A stretch of 64,000 nucleotides of DNA, from positions 186,001 to 250,000 of the forward strand of contig JAQRGA010000118.1 of NCBI GenBank assembly GCA_029237695.1. The letters run 5' to 3'. Every line of letters starts with the position of its first letter. Positions within the stretch are counted from its first letter, which is position 1. This DNA comes from Conchocele bisecta (taxonomy: Eukaryota > Mollusca > Bivalvia > Lucinida > Thyasiridae). The translations under genes and the position numbers were made by a program. Below are positions 23,931 through 34,089 of the stretch, in pieces. A model generated the notes under the pieces. It made no database searches. It was not told where the DNA came from and saw nothing but the letters and a program-made list of their open reading frames with translations.

Positions 23931-24824
23931 CATAATCCTTTCAACATAACATACATGTACCTCTATAGTGGAATTTGCAAACAGTGTAAATGCAGATGAG
24001 CCGGCTTGCGACCAGTCAACTCATCAGGTATATATGCACTTTCTACAAGTAATTTTCATATGTTTTGGAGAAGAAAAAAAACAACCCCTTTTTGTCGCGC
24101 CTGCTTTAGCAGAGGCGCGACTATAGTCGGCGCTTTTTCCGTCGTCGTCCGTCCTTTTTTTTTGTAAGGCAAATGCGTTAAAGTTATTTATTTTTCACAA
24201 TATCTCTTTAACCCCTTGCCAGACATTGATACTATTTCACATCAATGTTTGTCTAGGGATGATGCTTCATTACGCACACCCCCACATCCAAATTTTGAAG
24301 GTCAAGGTCATTTATTTCCTTGAAATGTTCACCGGTTTTGTAACAGAAATGTTTTAAAGTTATTGTTTTTTCACAATATCTCTTTAACCCCTTGCCAGAC
24401 ATTGATAATATTTCACATCAATGTTTGTCTAGGGATGATGCTTCATTACGCACACCCCCACATCCAAATTATCAAGGTCAAGGTCATTTATTTACTTGTA
24501 ATGTTCACCGGTTTTGTAACATAAATGCATTAAAAGTTATTGTTTTTTCACTATATCTCTTTAACCCCTTGCCAGACATTGATAATATTTCATATCAATG
24601 TTTATCTAGGGATGATGCTTCATTACGCACACCCCCACATCCAAATTTTGAAGGTCAAGGTAATCTATTTACTAATGTTCACGGTCAAATGCCTCGGCAG
24701 GCGCGACACCGCTTCCGTGGTGGAATTCTTGTCATAATGGACTAGTCTGAAAATCATTTAGTGACAATTAGATCGGTAAATTAACATATCAAAATCTGTT
24801 CCAGTTATTTAGTGTTGAAAGGGT
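23931..24824. mobile_element. MITE-A copy 2, interrupted
   Basis: Left end 'ataatcctttcaacata', middle 'ctctatagtggaatttgcaaaca', then a break near 24090. The family sequence resumes at about 24735 with 'ataatggactagtctgaaaatca' and ends near 24824 with 'agtgttgaaagggt'. The intervening block is listed separately. Confidence 0.7.
24092..24730. mobile_element. Insertion with three ~170-bp repeats, GCGCC-rich ends
   Basis: The left edge carries GTCGCGCCTGCTTTAGCAGA followed by GGCGCGACTATAGTCGGCGC, and the right edge carries GGCAGGCGCGACACCGC. Inside, a unit with 'caatatctctttaaccccttgccagacattgat' is repeated three times (about 24198, 24368 and 24548). It sits inside a MITE-A copy and is non-coding. 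The transposon type is not clear. Confidence 0.65.
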
Positions 24825-24829
24825 CCATG

Positions 24830-26630
24830 TGCCTTATCTGGATCGGCAATGTTTGTTAGAGTCACAGGGGATAGGAAAATTAACATCTAGTGGTGTCTTC
24901 TAAATAAAAGCCAAGCTGAATCTCGGATACATTTGTATGTTACATTGTACAGCAGGTGATGAAAGGGGAGTAATACAAATTGATTTCTATCATATTTCTG
25001 AACGCATTGTATCGGCAATTTGTTGTCTGGAGTGGGCGGCTTGTCAAGAGCATGCATAGGGTAAATTTAACGATGGTATTCATCCCCTTGCCAGAATCTC
25101 CCTAATTTGGCCCTCCGGTACAGTTCATTTTCGGCTTTATTGTTGCTTCAGAGATGTCACCTATTATAAAGGTAGAAAGATTATTACTAATCCTTTTACT
25201 TTTAGGGAGTGTGGCTAAGTGATTCTAGTGATTCTAGTATGGTGATGATCTGGCACCAGACCAGGTTATGGTACTAATTTTTCTGTAAATATTCAGTTCG
25301 GATTTTGAGATTCTCCTCCCCCAACCCCCTTTCTTTCCATACAGGTCAAATATGTACTAGTTAGTGTAAGAAACTAGGCTACAGAAAACATTCAGTTAAT
25401 TGATCAGTACAAGCTTCAGTATGTTTCTATGATTATATTATACAATAAATAGGATCTTAAATAACTGATTTGATATTTAATATTAAACTCATTATGATTT
25501 ACTGATTGCATAAGAAACTCGGCTTAGCGTAGTTTTCTTATAAAGTTAGTAGTCTATTAATAAATACCATAAAAATCACCAAACATGTTAGATCCGCTGT
25601 ATAAAATACAAAACGTATATTTTATCAAATCGATACACAAATCAAATTATTATGGCTCGGCGACTGCTGTGACAGAAACGTTCCCTTAGATCAATACCCC
25701 ACCCACAGAACTATTCAAGTAACCATGCTTGTTGACACAACCTCGAAAGTTATCCGATAAACTTAAGTAGTACTGTACACGGTGTATTCTCTGTTTTGTT
25801 TAGCACAAAGGAATGTAGATTTCAAATTGTGAAAATAATTTAAAGCAAAAAATGCAAAAATATACAGTAGGTAGCAATATGAAAATAGCGCATTTTAGCT
25901 TGCACTTGCAGTCAATGAGACCCCGGTTTGTTTACTCTTAAATCTACAACAACAACCACAATGACCATATATGCTAAACTGTAACTTGGTGTATTATAAA
26001 TACTATTTAGTATTAAAAATTATTAATTAAAATATATTAATAAAAATAAACTTAAATATCAGTATACACTGTAACTTAAAAAAAAAAATTTAAATCATAC
26101 ATTTGCAATATTTTCCTTTCGCGATTTTTAGCCAATCAGGCCGCAGCATCTCTCTCCAACAAAAATGGCCGTTGTAAATAGGTCGATTGAATTTTCTGAT
26201 GAAGAAAGATAAAAATCGGATTTTGTCCACAAGTAAGAAGCATAGCGAGCATACCATGATGTGTACTTCACATGTGGACGTATACAAAATCGGTTTAAAT
26301 GTAACATTATAAATGTCGACGTGTTGAACGTCTAAAAATACTCGATAAATGGGAAATTTGAGCAACAATTCAGGGACCCTCGATAACGACGACTTTTCCG
26401 GGGAGGACTAGGTTACAAATCTAGTGCTGTACCACAGGCGCAAGGTACTCTTACACCCAGTAAACGGCACCGAGACCCGACTGGTGTATTTTCACAAATA
26501 TTAAACATCAAACGGAATAGTAAGGTACCGATTTCTATGATATTAACATATTTTTAAAAGGCACGTCTTTCACTTCGTAAAGTTCGTTGCTAACCTTTAA
26601 TATCTATATATATACACCGTCATGTGATTT
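24830..26630. other. No gene supported; old repeats
   Basis: The segment at 25020-25275 is a diverged dispersed repeat related to 12650-12745 and 13340-13405. Two short ATG frames lie at about 26166 (MAVVNRSIEFSDEER, then TAA) and 26350 (MGNLSNNSGTLDNDDFSGED, then TAG). Both stop before a usable donor, so neither is called. The rest is AT-rich. Confidence 0.4.
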
Positions 26631-26734
26631 TTTTACCCGTCACCTGTGCGTTGGAATATGTTGTTTATCGTTCATTATGTTAATCACAATGGAGAACATA
26701 TCTTGACGTAGTTCTTCGTTTTACACGGCCAATA

Positions 26735-26940
26735 CACTTAATAGTATTTCTGTCTGAAATAAAATGTACAATAATGTCAATTAATACATGGGGTAATGGT
26801 GAATGAATGTTTATTTTGCCAGAAAATGTATTAGATGATGTCTCTGATATAAAGTGTGTGCCTACTGAGTGGGCGTGTACCTTTAAAACGAACAGTAGTG
26901 CAGTCATTGTTTTCTTCGGGTATGGTATTAACTTAATAGG
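26735..26940. repeat. Local inversion containing a MITE-B end
   Basis: Relative to the paralogous block at 62800-62900, the segment carrying GGTACACGCCCACTC...GTAC and 'cagtcattgttttcttcgggtatgg' is in reverse orientation here. The edges share 'acttaata' (about 26728 and 26931), which may be where the inversion occurred. Confidence 0.6.
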
Positions 26941-27645
26941 CACAAACTTTTCTTTATATCAGAGACATATTCTGGCAAAATAAACATTCATTCACCATTA
27001 CCCCACGTATTGATTGGCATTATTATACATTTTATATCAGTCGTAAATTTCAACAATGACATCAAAGGCGATAACCGTCTTTCCTTAAAATGCTAACGGA
27101 CTTTACTATTTATTCTCTGTATTTATTTTTTGATGTGCAATGATAATACTTTATAATCTGTCGAAATGTTATTTTATCAGGTGACGCATTTAATTGGTAT
27201 GAATAATTAAAAAATAGCATGCCTCAATTGCATATGAAAATAGCCTTATACCACCGCGAGTCACTTGTAAGTAACATAAATATTACTAAATGATTATATC
27301 TGTATACCGGGCACTCGTAATTTTTAGAACTGGTGGAATAGTGACACAGTGCACTTGGATGATAAACGTAAAGTACATGTAGATCCTTTGTAACATTTCA
27401 TCTACTGATTTAATTGTTGAAAAAATACTGGAAATATCATTTCCTATTTTGAGATGATATGTCCGAATACAGTATCATATTACAAGACTAAACTAAATGA
27501 TATCAAAATCTACACCAGTTTCATGACAATATAGTTCATTCGTCAATGATGTTTTTGGGAATGTGATTCAATGCAAGAAAAACATAACAGATATATGGAG
27601 ATAATGGATAATGTTAGCAGGAGTATGTTAGCACTAAGAAACGAT

Positions 27646-28403
27646 TTAACCCTTTCAACACTATATGCCTGTATAGTGGTATTGGCAAAAGTTTAGATCC
27701 AGATGAGCCGGCTCGGGACGAGCCGTCTCATCAGGATCTGCACTTTTTGCAAGTAATTTTCATACTTTCATGAACAAAAACACCCCCTTTTCATAAACGG
27801 ACTAGTCTGAAAACATTTTGCGACAGTTGAATTGGTTGCACAATTAAAGACACATGCCCACTCAGTAGGCACAATATGTTCTTTATATCAGATACATCAT
27901 CTGATACATTTCCTGTAAAAATAAACATTCATTCACCATTACCCCACGTACTGATTGGCATTGTTATACATTTTATATCAGACGTAAATTTCCACACTGA
28001 TATCAGGGGCGATAACCATATTTCCATACAATTTTAACGGAATTTACTATTTATTCAATGTATTTATTTTTTGATGTGCAATGCTCATACTTTATAATCT
28101 GTCGAAAACATTATTTTTTCAGATCACGCATTTAATTAGTATAAATAATTAAAGAAATATCATGTCTCATTTGCTTAATAAAATAGCCTGATAACACCGC
28201 ACGTCACTATCAGTAAAATAAATATTACTAAATGATTATATCTCTATAGCGGGCACTCATATTGTTTAGAACTGGTGGAATAGTGACACAATTATACACT
28301 CATTTAATTCCTATAAGAACATATTGTGCCTACTGAGTGGGCATGTACATGTACCTTTAACATATCAACATTATTTCCACTTATTTAGGGGTGAAAGGGT
28401 TAA
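27646..28403. mobile_element. MITE-A copy 3, carrying a nested MITE-B
   Basis: This is the best-preserved member of the family. It starts TTAACCCTTTCAACACTA, has the palindrome GATGAGCCGGCTCG...GAGCCGTCTCATC in the middle and ends GGTGAAAGGGTTAA. The TTAA at both borders and the CCCTTTCAACAC terminal repeats point to a piggyBac-type origin. MITE-B occupies 27844-28360. Confidence 0.85.
27844..28360. mobile_element. MITE-B, nested in MITE-A
   Basis: The terminal repeats read CATGCCCACTCAGTAGGCAC at the left and its inverse at the right. TTAA stands at both junctions (27844-27847 and 28357-28360), while the empty MITE-A copy at 10220-10240 has a single TTAA in AAATTAACATATCA. The insertion and target duplication are therefore directly visible. 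Confidence 0.9.
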
Positions 28404-28597
28404 GTAAAACCGTTGGTGGATGCCTGAGACTCAAGCCCTATCGGCTATTTTCCATCTTCATCCTCTACCACCTCGTATTAATGTACACTGAAATTAACTG
28501 CAGCACATATTGTTTAATATTTAGCTTCTATGTTACTTGTGCATTGTGACTTCTGACCCTTTCCCTCTTTTCCCCATGTCCTCCATCACTCTCTCCG

Positions 28598-28633
<36 letters not shown>
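28598..28633. repeat. C homopolymer, 36 bp
   Basis: An uninterrupted run of C in a CT-rich stretch. The same position in the duplicated block (about 63988) also has a C-run at the end of the window. Confidence 0.95.
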
Positions 28634-29240
28634 TATCTCTCTCTCTTTATCCGAGTTTTTCCTCGTACTTCCGCATGGCACTTTGCGGTATGAACGAGAA
28701 ACGCCTCTTTAAATCATACCCAATTTTACGGTGTCGTCCTGATAGTCCCACATTTGTTAAATCTGGTCATTTTCCATGTGGGACAATCAGATTTTGTTAC
28801 AGGTAATATCATAACCCTAGGGTTATTTGTAGTATGCTCTATTTCCACTTTCAAGTTGGAGATACAGGATTAAAATGAAAAACAGAAGTTGATAAGAAAC
28901 TTTTAATGGAAAATTTGTATACAGTTTCTGAAGTCGGGAAGAGAGATCAGCCGATGCTGAGCCATGCTCAGGCACGACCAATCACCCATCTCGACCCCGC
29001 GTACACGTCCCGAGTACGTGCTCAGAAAGCTCTATAACACTAAACACATTACTTGTATCCATGTCACTGTGCCACTTTTATTTATATTTACATATATACA
29101 AGTATAACTGGCATACAATGTCACTTTATTGAAAAAGACTATGGCCTGAAATCTGCAAAATCCAGTTACCTGTAAAAACCAAATGTGGGACAATCAGGAC
29201 TACTGGACACTCAAATGTGGGACAATCTGGATGTAACCAA

Positions 29241-29497
29241 TTTTACTCCGATATTAAATATCTAGAAGGTAGGACACTCGCCATCTTTTCAACCAACGGA
29301 AGTGGATTATTTACCTTGGCCCGGCTCTCTAATTCAGTAATTGCAACGCGCACGAAGGCCGGGACCCTGCTGGTCCTGGCCTTCGTGCGCGTTACAATTA
29401 CTGAATTAAAGAGCCGGCCCAAATAACACTAGTACCACTTCCGTTTGTTAAAAAGATGGCGAGTGTCCTACCTTATATGTTTAATATCGAGTAAAAG
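29241..29497. mobile_element. Foldback MITE, ~110-bp arms
   Basis: The two arms are inverted copies over almost their whole length: TAGGACACTCGCCATCTTTT at the left and its inverse at 29450-29470; GCGCACGAAGGCC at 29350 and its inverse at 29378. The loop is only a few bases (around CCTGCTGG). The borders contain 'gatattaaatat', giving A/T-rich target-like ends. Confidence 0.9.
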
Positions 29498-29690
29498 AAG
29501 GTATTTACAGAGCGTTTTGTCTTTCATACCACAAAATGCATGTGCATACTTCCCATGAATATATACCACATGGTTATGTGTCAGTAACTATGTACATTGA
29601 CCTATATATTTATCGTCTTTGCTATACAATGGCTGTATTGTTAAGGAAAAGATGTTAACTAATGATGTACACTTAATGTAATATTAACAG

Positions 29691-29804
29691 AAATGGGAGT
29701 GGTTGCCCCGGAGCAGTACGGTTACCTAGCAACGGCGGACGATTCGGTGTACCTCAGGTTTACGCCTGTCATCAGTACAAACTACACGATACTGTGTGGC
29801 ACAG
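29691..29804 (+). CDS. Receptor locus A: phase-1 exon after lectin-like exon
   Basis: Acceptor ATATTAACAG and donor ACAG/GTATAT bound 114 bp in phase 1-1. The peptide has a GVVAPEQYGYLAT start and ends near NYTILCGT. The exon at 59990 has the same phase and a similar skeleton (VVALEADFG..., AILVC), so the two probably correspond. A second frame is also open across this exon, but only this frame has a counterpart at 59990. No named domain is recognised. Confidence 0.5.
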
Positions 29805-30339
29805 GTATATATACTACAGAACCTCTCTAAACCAGACACCACAGGGATCCCATGGTGTTTATTCTACATGGCTTTCACTGCAGTTCATTTCATTGTTGTT
29901 TCTGTTCATGATTGAAAATGACAAAAAAATCTTCAAGGAGAGTTTAATTGCAGTGGAACCTCGCTAAACCGGACACCCTGTGGCCCGTTTCACGAAACTT
30001 CGTACGACTAAAATGTTCAAACTTATGATGGTCTGGAAATTTCACATTAACACTGTTCTATTGTAATCAATTATTGGATGTACACTTATTGAGCATAAGC
30101 AGCCAATGTTCAAAAAATGTAAATCCATGAATTGAAATTTCCAGACGATCCTAGACTTGCACTTACGAACACCCCCCCCCCCCCCCATTGAACATCCTGG
30201 GTAGGAAGTGCGTAGGGGCTCTTGTACCAGATATAAATGTAAGTACATGTTTTTGTTTCAACACGTTTTCATAATGGGATTACAATCTAAAATTTAAAAA
30301 ATATTTGCAGTCAATGTTATCCAGTGATTTTCCAAGGGG

Positions 30340-30435
30340 GGGGGAATTTTCAGGGTGCAAGGGGGGAGGGGGGGGGATAATGTCCTACCTGTCAATATTA
30401 TACAGGGGGGATAATATCCGCGCGGGATAATGTCC
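30340..30435. repeat. G-rich low-complexity patch
   Basis: Runs of G (30337-30377) and a duplicated GATAATGTCCTAC word precede the 37-bp array. Confidence 0.7.
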
Positions 30436-30439
30436 TACA

Positions 30440-30664
30440 CTTATGTAGCCATCTCATTTACATATTATACACTAGGTTTATTTAGCCATCTCATTTACAT
30501 AGTATACACTCTGTTTATGTAGCCATCTCATTTACATATTATACACTAGGTTTATGTAGCCATCTCATTTACATATTATACACTAGGTTTGTGTGGCCAT
30601 CTCATTTACATATTATACACTAGGTTTGTGTGGCCATCTCATTTACATATTATACACTAGGTTT
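30440..30664. repeat. 37-bp minisatellite, six copies
   Basis: The unit contains GTAGCCATCTCATTTACATA followed by TTATACACTAGGTTTAT. Later copies carry GTGTGGCC instead of TATGTAGCC. It lies in the intron between the receptor exons at 29.7 and 30.9 kb. Confidence 0.95.
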
Positions 30665-30884
30665 ATGATTTGAATAATCTGCTTTATTACACTCGGAGCT
30701 GGCAGTAGAGAGTTTGTGCCAGTCTCCTCTATCTACAATTTATTTGGACATCTAATGTTATCAATCTTTCCGCTATTTAATTATTTTACAAAGTACAAAT
30801 ATTTACTTAGCGTTCAAATGATGAAAACAAATTTACTTACACATACTATGTTCATTATCAAAGTACCTTGTCCAATCTATATAG

Positions 30885-30995
30885 GAGCAAATGGAAAATC
30901 TGATCCCATGGTAACGACAGCGTCAGCGGTTTCCATGTCAACGTCACATACGGACTCCAGATTTACAAACAACCCAAACGACAGTGATGATAATG
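30885..30995 (+). CDS. Receptor locus A: Ser/Thr-rich stalk exon
   Basis: A 111-bp exon, phase 1-1, with acceptor TCTATATAG and donor AATG/GTAAGT. The peptide is rich in Ser, Thr, Asp and Asn (TTASAVSMSTSHTDS..., then NPNDSDDN), typical of an extended, possibly O-glycosylated juxtamembrane stalk. It directly precedes the transmembrane exon, although its end phase (1) does not match that exon's start (2). An additional small exon in 31000-31780 or a different splice site is implied. Confidence 0.6.
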
Positions 30996-30999
30996 GTAA

Positions 31000-31570
31000 G
31001 TGCATACTTATGCGTCTGTGCAAATGAGACGTATGCGGGTTGTGGAGTCAATTGTTTAAACACACGTTGAATTATCGTATATTCCTTTATTTACGAGTCA
31101 ATTATATTATACAGTATATTTACATATTAGTGTAGCACAATTGCCATTCTAAGTAGAATTATGAGAGACCATGTGTATACGTGGGTTTGAGCTCCAAACA
31201 ATGGTTTAAGGAATTATTGTGCATTTGGCTTGCCATACACAAGTTAGATTATAAAATAGACCCGATTTACACTATAGTTGCTTGGTTATAAACAGTCGCC
31301 TGACAAGTTTTATGTACAACATATATTAATATTAACAAATAAAAGTTGAGATTCCGATGCTGATCGTGACAATGTACCTAAAACTGAATGAAGAGTGACA
31401 ATAGTGATAATATGTGAGTAAGACAATAACTGTAAAATTATTTGATAATTCCAACGTGGAATGTGTTTTTATTTTAAATCGAGTATCCACCCGGATGAGA
31501 TCTGAGGTGACCTGATAAGCAGCGACCTCTCCACAATATGATAATAAATATACGGACGTACCAACTTAAC
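31000..31570. other. Intron DNA, nothing recognised
   Basis: AT-rich sequence between the stalk exon and the SINE-D copy. I found no convincing exon that would repair the phase mismatch. Confidence 0.35.
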
Positions 31571-31574
31571 TCAG

Positions 31575-31745
31575 CCAACGGGTTCGATCCCGAATTTAAC
31601 CTGCTGAATTGGGGGGTTGGGGGATCCCAAAATCAGAACGGAATATTTACATGTGGATATATGCCACTCGTTCCGCCGCGCATAATATTGCGATACGAAG
31701 CGCAATATCGCATGCTGCGGAACTCGTGTATATATCCACATACAA
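31575..31745 (+). mobile_element. SINE-D copy running into a hairpin
   Basis: GGTTCGATCCC (31581-31591) matches the pol III B-box, followed by 'aacctgctgaattgggggg' and 'cagaacggaatatttacat' as in the copy at 34090. From 31648 the sequence folds back: ACATGTGGATATATGCCACT pairs with 'atatatccacat' at 31733-31745, and ATAATATTGCGATACG with 'cgcaatatcgcat'. Confidence 0.65.
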
Positions 31746-31788
31746 ATCAAATAACACTTAAATATTGACGTTACATTATATATTGCAG

Positions 31789-31866
31789 TTCCAATGATAG
31801 CGGGACGATTTCCGGGATTGTCGGGCTCATTATATTTGTCGTCGTCGGCGGCATTCTCTATAAACG
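31789..31866 (+). CDS. Receptor locus A: transmembrane exon
   Basis: After acceptor TATTGCAG the frame gives SNDSGTISGIVGLIIFVVVG and then GILYKR, a single membrane span with a basic stop-transfer end. The donor CG/GTCGGT leaves phase 2, which matches the acceptor phase of the tail exon at 32825. The in-frame TAG further on lies in the intron. Topology is predicted as type I, with the stalk outside and the tyrosine-rich tail inside. The donor is weak, so its exact position is less certain than the exon itself. Confidence 0.65.
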
Positions 31867-32824
31867 GTCGGTACCATAGTAGTTCATCGGGCAATGCCGT
31901 TCAGGGGAGCGACGGGCAAACGCCGGGAATTAGACGCATTGTAAAAGAGACTAATCATAACTTCACGGTATTTCATCTGAGTCTAATTGCCGAATTGTGA
32001 ACTGTTCGCTTCCATTTCACAAACCTGACATTACGGACTGACTTGTGGACAAATGTATATTTCAAACATCTTACCCAACCTACCCATACCACCGCCTGTG
32101 TTTTCCTATAGAGCATTCAAACATGTTGACATATAATAATCCAAAAAAAAATGGCGTTTGTATATCAATTTCACATCAAAGGTATTTTTGGAAGTGTATA
32201 TGCCCATCGCCACCATCCCCACCACCAACGCACGACCTTGAACGACATTGGTAGGTGAATCATTCTCGCTGTATCAATCGTTTGTTTAATAAATCTCATA
32301 TCAAATGTAAACTCGTTTGAGATCCTCTATTTCCGCATTTGCTTTGAACATTTCGTCAACTTTCGACATGATTTACGGATAATATCGTAAATATTTGTAA
32401 ATATTTTTCGTGAAATATCGAACATGTTCTAAGGTACAGAAACACATAGCTTGTGTCATATATACAAGCCATTCCCTGTTCATTTCATGGAACCAGTACG
32501 GACATTTCTGGATTGTCCAATGACAATCGTTCCGGGAGGTCGTTGCACTAAACTTCGTACGATTAAAAGTGCAAATTTAGGATAGTCTGGAACTTTCAAT
32601 TGATTGATTTACATGTATTGAGCATATGCTGCATATAGAGCCTATGATCAATAAATGTAAATCGAACAATTGTTTACAAGAAAAGATTGTTAATGTGAAA
32701 TTTACAGACTATCATAATTGTGCACTTACGAAACATTTTAGTTGTACGAAGTTTAGTGAAACGGCCACCGGTTGTATACATGTACTCGTTTTATTAATGA
32801 AGTTTGAATTGAATTGTCGTACAG

Positions 32825-33497
32825 CCACCGTAACCGTGCAACCACTGTGAACAAAGATGGACGACAGGGTGATGCAGATAATGCCACCAACGCCGGCATC
32901 TGCGACTACCAGGACGTCGGTCTGACAAATGAAGCCACCGTGCCCAATAACGACCCAAACTACAGCTACGCCAAAGTACTAACGAAGGAAAATACAAGCA
33001 ATTCACATAGTAAAGACAAACGCAAAGTCGCCCAAGTATACAAAATCGTAGCACCGCCAGACGAAGACACATACGACCATACAAACGATACAAATACAGT
33101 AGCGCAGCATGGATCCGCCGATAACCATTATAACGTTCTAGCTATGGAGCAGGATACTGACACATACGATCACACAGGAGCTAAATCACCAACTGATAAG
33201 TCTACAGATAACATTTACAACACAGCAGACATTGGTGTCGAATTTACACCGTATGATGTCATTGGTGAGAAAGCTGCTAGGAAAGTTATGTGTGACAATG
33301 TGTACAACACAACACAAGAACAACAGGACAACGGAGATGTGTACGATAAAACTAATGATGATTGTCTAACCAAACATATCGCTGACAATGTGTATGACAA
33401 AGCATGCTATGGACACGAGGAGAATATGTATGAAACAGCTAATGATGATACTGTAACAACACATATCCCTGACAATATGTATGACAAAGCACGCTAG
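32825..33497 (+). CDS. Receptor locus A: tyrosine-rich cytoplasmic tail exon
   Basis: A terminal exon of 223 codons to a TAG. It begins HRNRATTVNK and has about a dozen tyrosines in repeated acidic contexts: DYQDV, SYAKV, VYKIV, TYDHT, HYNVL, NIYNTA, PYDVI, NVYNTT, DVYDKT, NVYDKA, NMYETA and NMYDKA. Such spaced (D/E)NxY motifs suggest phosphotyrosine docking. None fits the strict ITIM pattern and no paired ITAM is seen. The last part is a 29-codon tandem repeat that continues past the stop (see 33406-33716). Phase 2 at the start joins the transmembrane exon. Confidence 0.75.
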
Positions 33498-33716
33498 GGA
33501 CACGAGGAGAATATGTATGAAACAGCTAATGATGATACTGTAACAACACATATCGCTGACATATGTATACAAAGCACTAGGGACACGAGGAGAATATGTA
33601 TGAAACAGCTAATGATGATACTGTAACAACACTATCCCACCTGACAATATGTATGACAAAGCACGCTAGGGACACGATGAGAATCTGTATGAAACAACCA
33701 ATTGTACTGGCTGAGA
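33406..33716 (+). repeat. 87-bp tandem repeat of the tail coding sequence, decayed after the stop
   Basis: Units begin GGACACGAGGAGAATATGTA at about 33411, 33498 and 33581, with a final partial unit at about 33670. The first is in frame with the tail. The junction codon TAT of unit one (33409-33411) is TAG in unit two (33495-33497), which ends the protein. The following units have small deletions that break the frame, and a TGA at about 33714-33716 looks like the older end of the protein. Confidence 0.85.
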
Positions 33717-33934
33717 GCTATTTGTTGGCAATCGATGATTAATACTTTAATTGTATTCAACTCTCTTAAATTGTTGTTGATAACAGAAAATTGTTTCCAG
33801 ATGTCGCTTCGCATGACCATTGCACAACAAAAATAATTATAATTATAAGTTTTCCTTTTTAATATGTGCATTTCGAAATTATACATAACTAAATCGTCTC
33901 TCCTGTTTGTAACAGTTTCGGAAAGCACATACAT

Positions 33935-34012
33935 AACAGTGGAACCTCTCTAAACCGGACACTTTGGGAGGTCCGCAGGGTGTACGGTTCGGAGAGGTGC
34001 CACTGTAGTTAA
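33935..34012. mobile_element. Short palindromic MITE, CAGTGGAACC ends
   Basis: ACAGTGGAACCTCTCTAAAC at the left is mirrored by the inverse at the right ending GGTGCCACTGTA, with GGTCCGCAGGGTGT in the middle. TA borders and the CAGTGGAACCTC ends resemble pogo/Tigger-type elements. Related copies lie at 50889-50961, a single end at 51062-51099, and isolated ends near 29812 and 29950. Confidence 0.7.
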
Positions 34013-34089
34013 GCATTCCATGAACAATTTTAAATCATGAAAACACACGATAATGAAATGAATTAGAGTGAAACCAATTTAAATGAATG

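Larger units (their letters stand above)
16576..26648. mobile_element. 10,073-bp TIR insertion with 8-bp target duplication
   Basis: The left end reads CACAGGTGATGGG and the right end is the inverse of CACAGGTGACGGG (12 of 13 matched). Immediately outside, CGTTGGAA occurs on both sides (16568-16575 and 26649-26656). The paralogous DNA at 62700-62720 is continuous across this point apart from a few bases. These are the marks of a cut-and-paste insertion; an 8-bp duplication with CA...TG ends fits hAT-type elements best, with other 8-bp-TSD superfamilies possible. No transposase was recognised inside: the contents are a decayed LINE, MITEs and dispersed repeats. Confidence 0.75.
26640..28600 (+). 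repeat. Duplicated block, partner 62710-64000
   Basis: From TTGGAATATGTTGTTTATCG onward the sequence matches 62717-64000 in the same order: MITE-B, MITE-A with nested MITE-B, the 'aatgtacactgaaattaactg' segment, and 'ccctttccctcttt' leading to a C-run. It differs by the inversion, a deletion at 63865 and a 103-bp insertion at 63373 in the partner. Confidence 0.85.

Noticed and set aside
26166..26410. Two short ATG frames (MAVVNRSIEF..., MGNLSNNSGT...) as a first exon of locus A
   Set aside because: Both hit a stop before any usable splice donor, and they lie inside the 10-kb insertion that the paralog lacks.
28680..28810. Exon ending VGQSDFVTG before GTAATA, phase 1
   Set aside because: The sequence TGTGGGACAATCAG is repeated at 29180-29225, the peptide is not lectin-like, and no acceptor is convincing.
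31571..31894. 107-codon minus-strand frame
   Set aside because: It is antisense to the transmembrane exon and a SINE; composition is explained by those.
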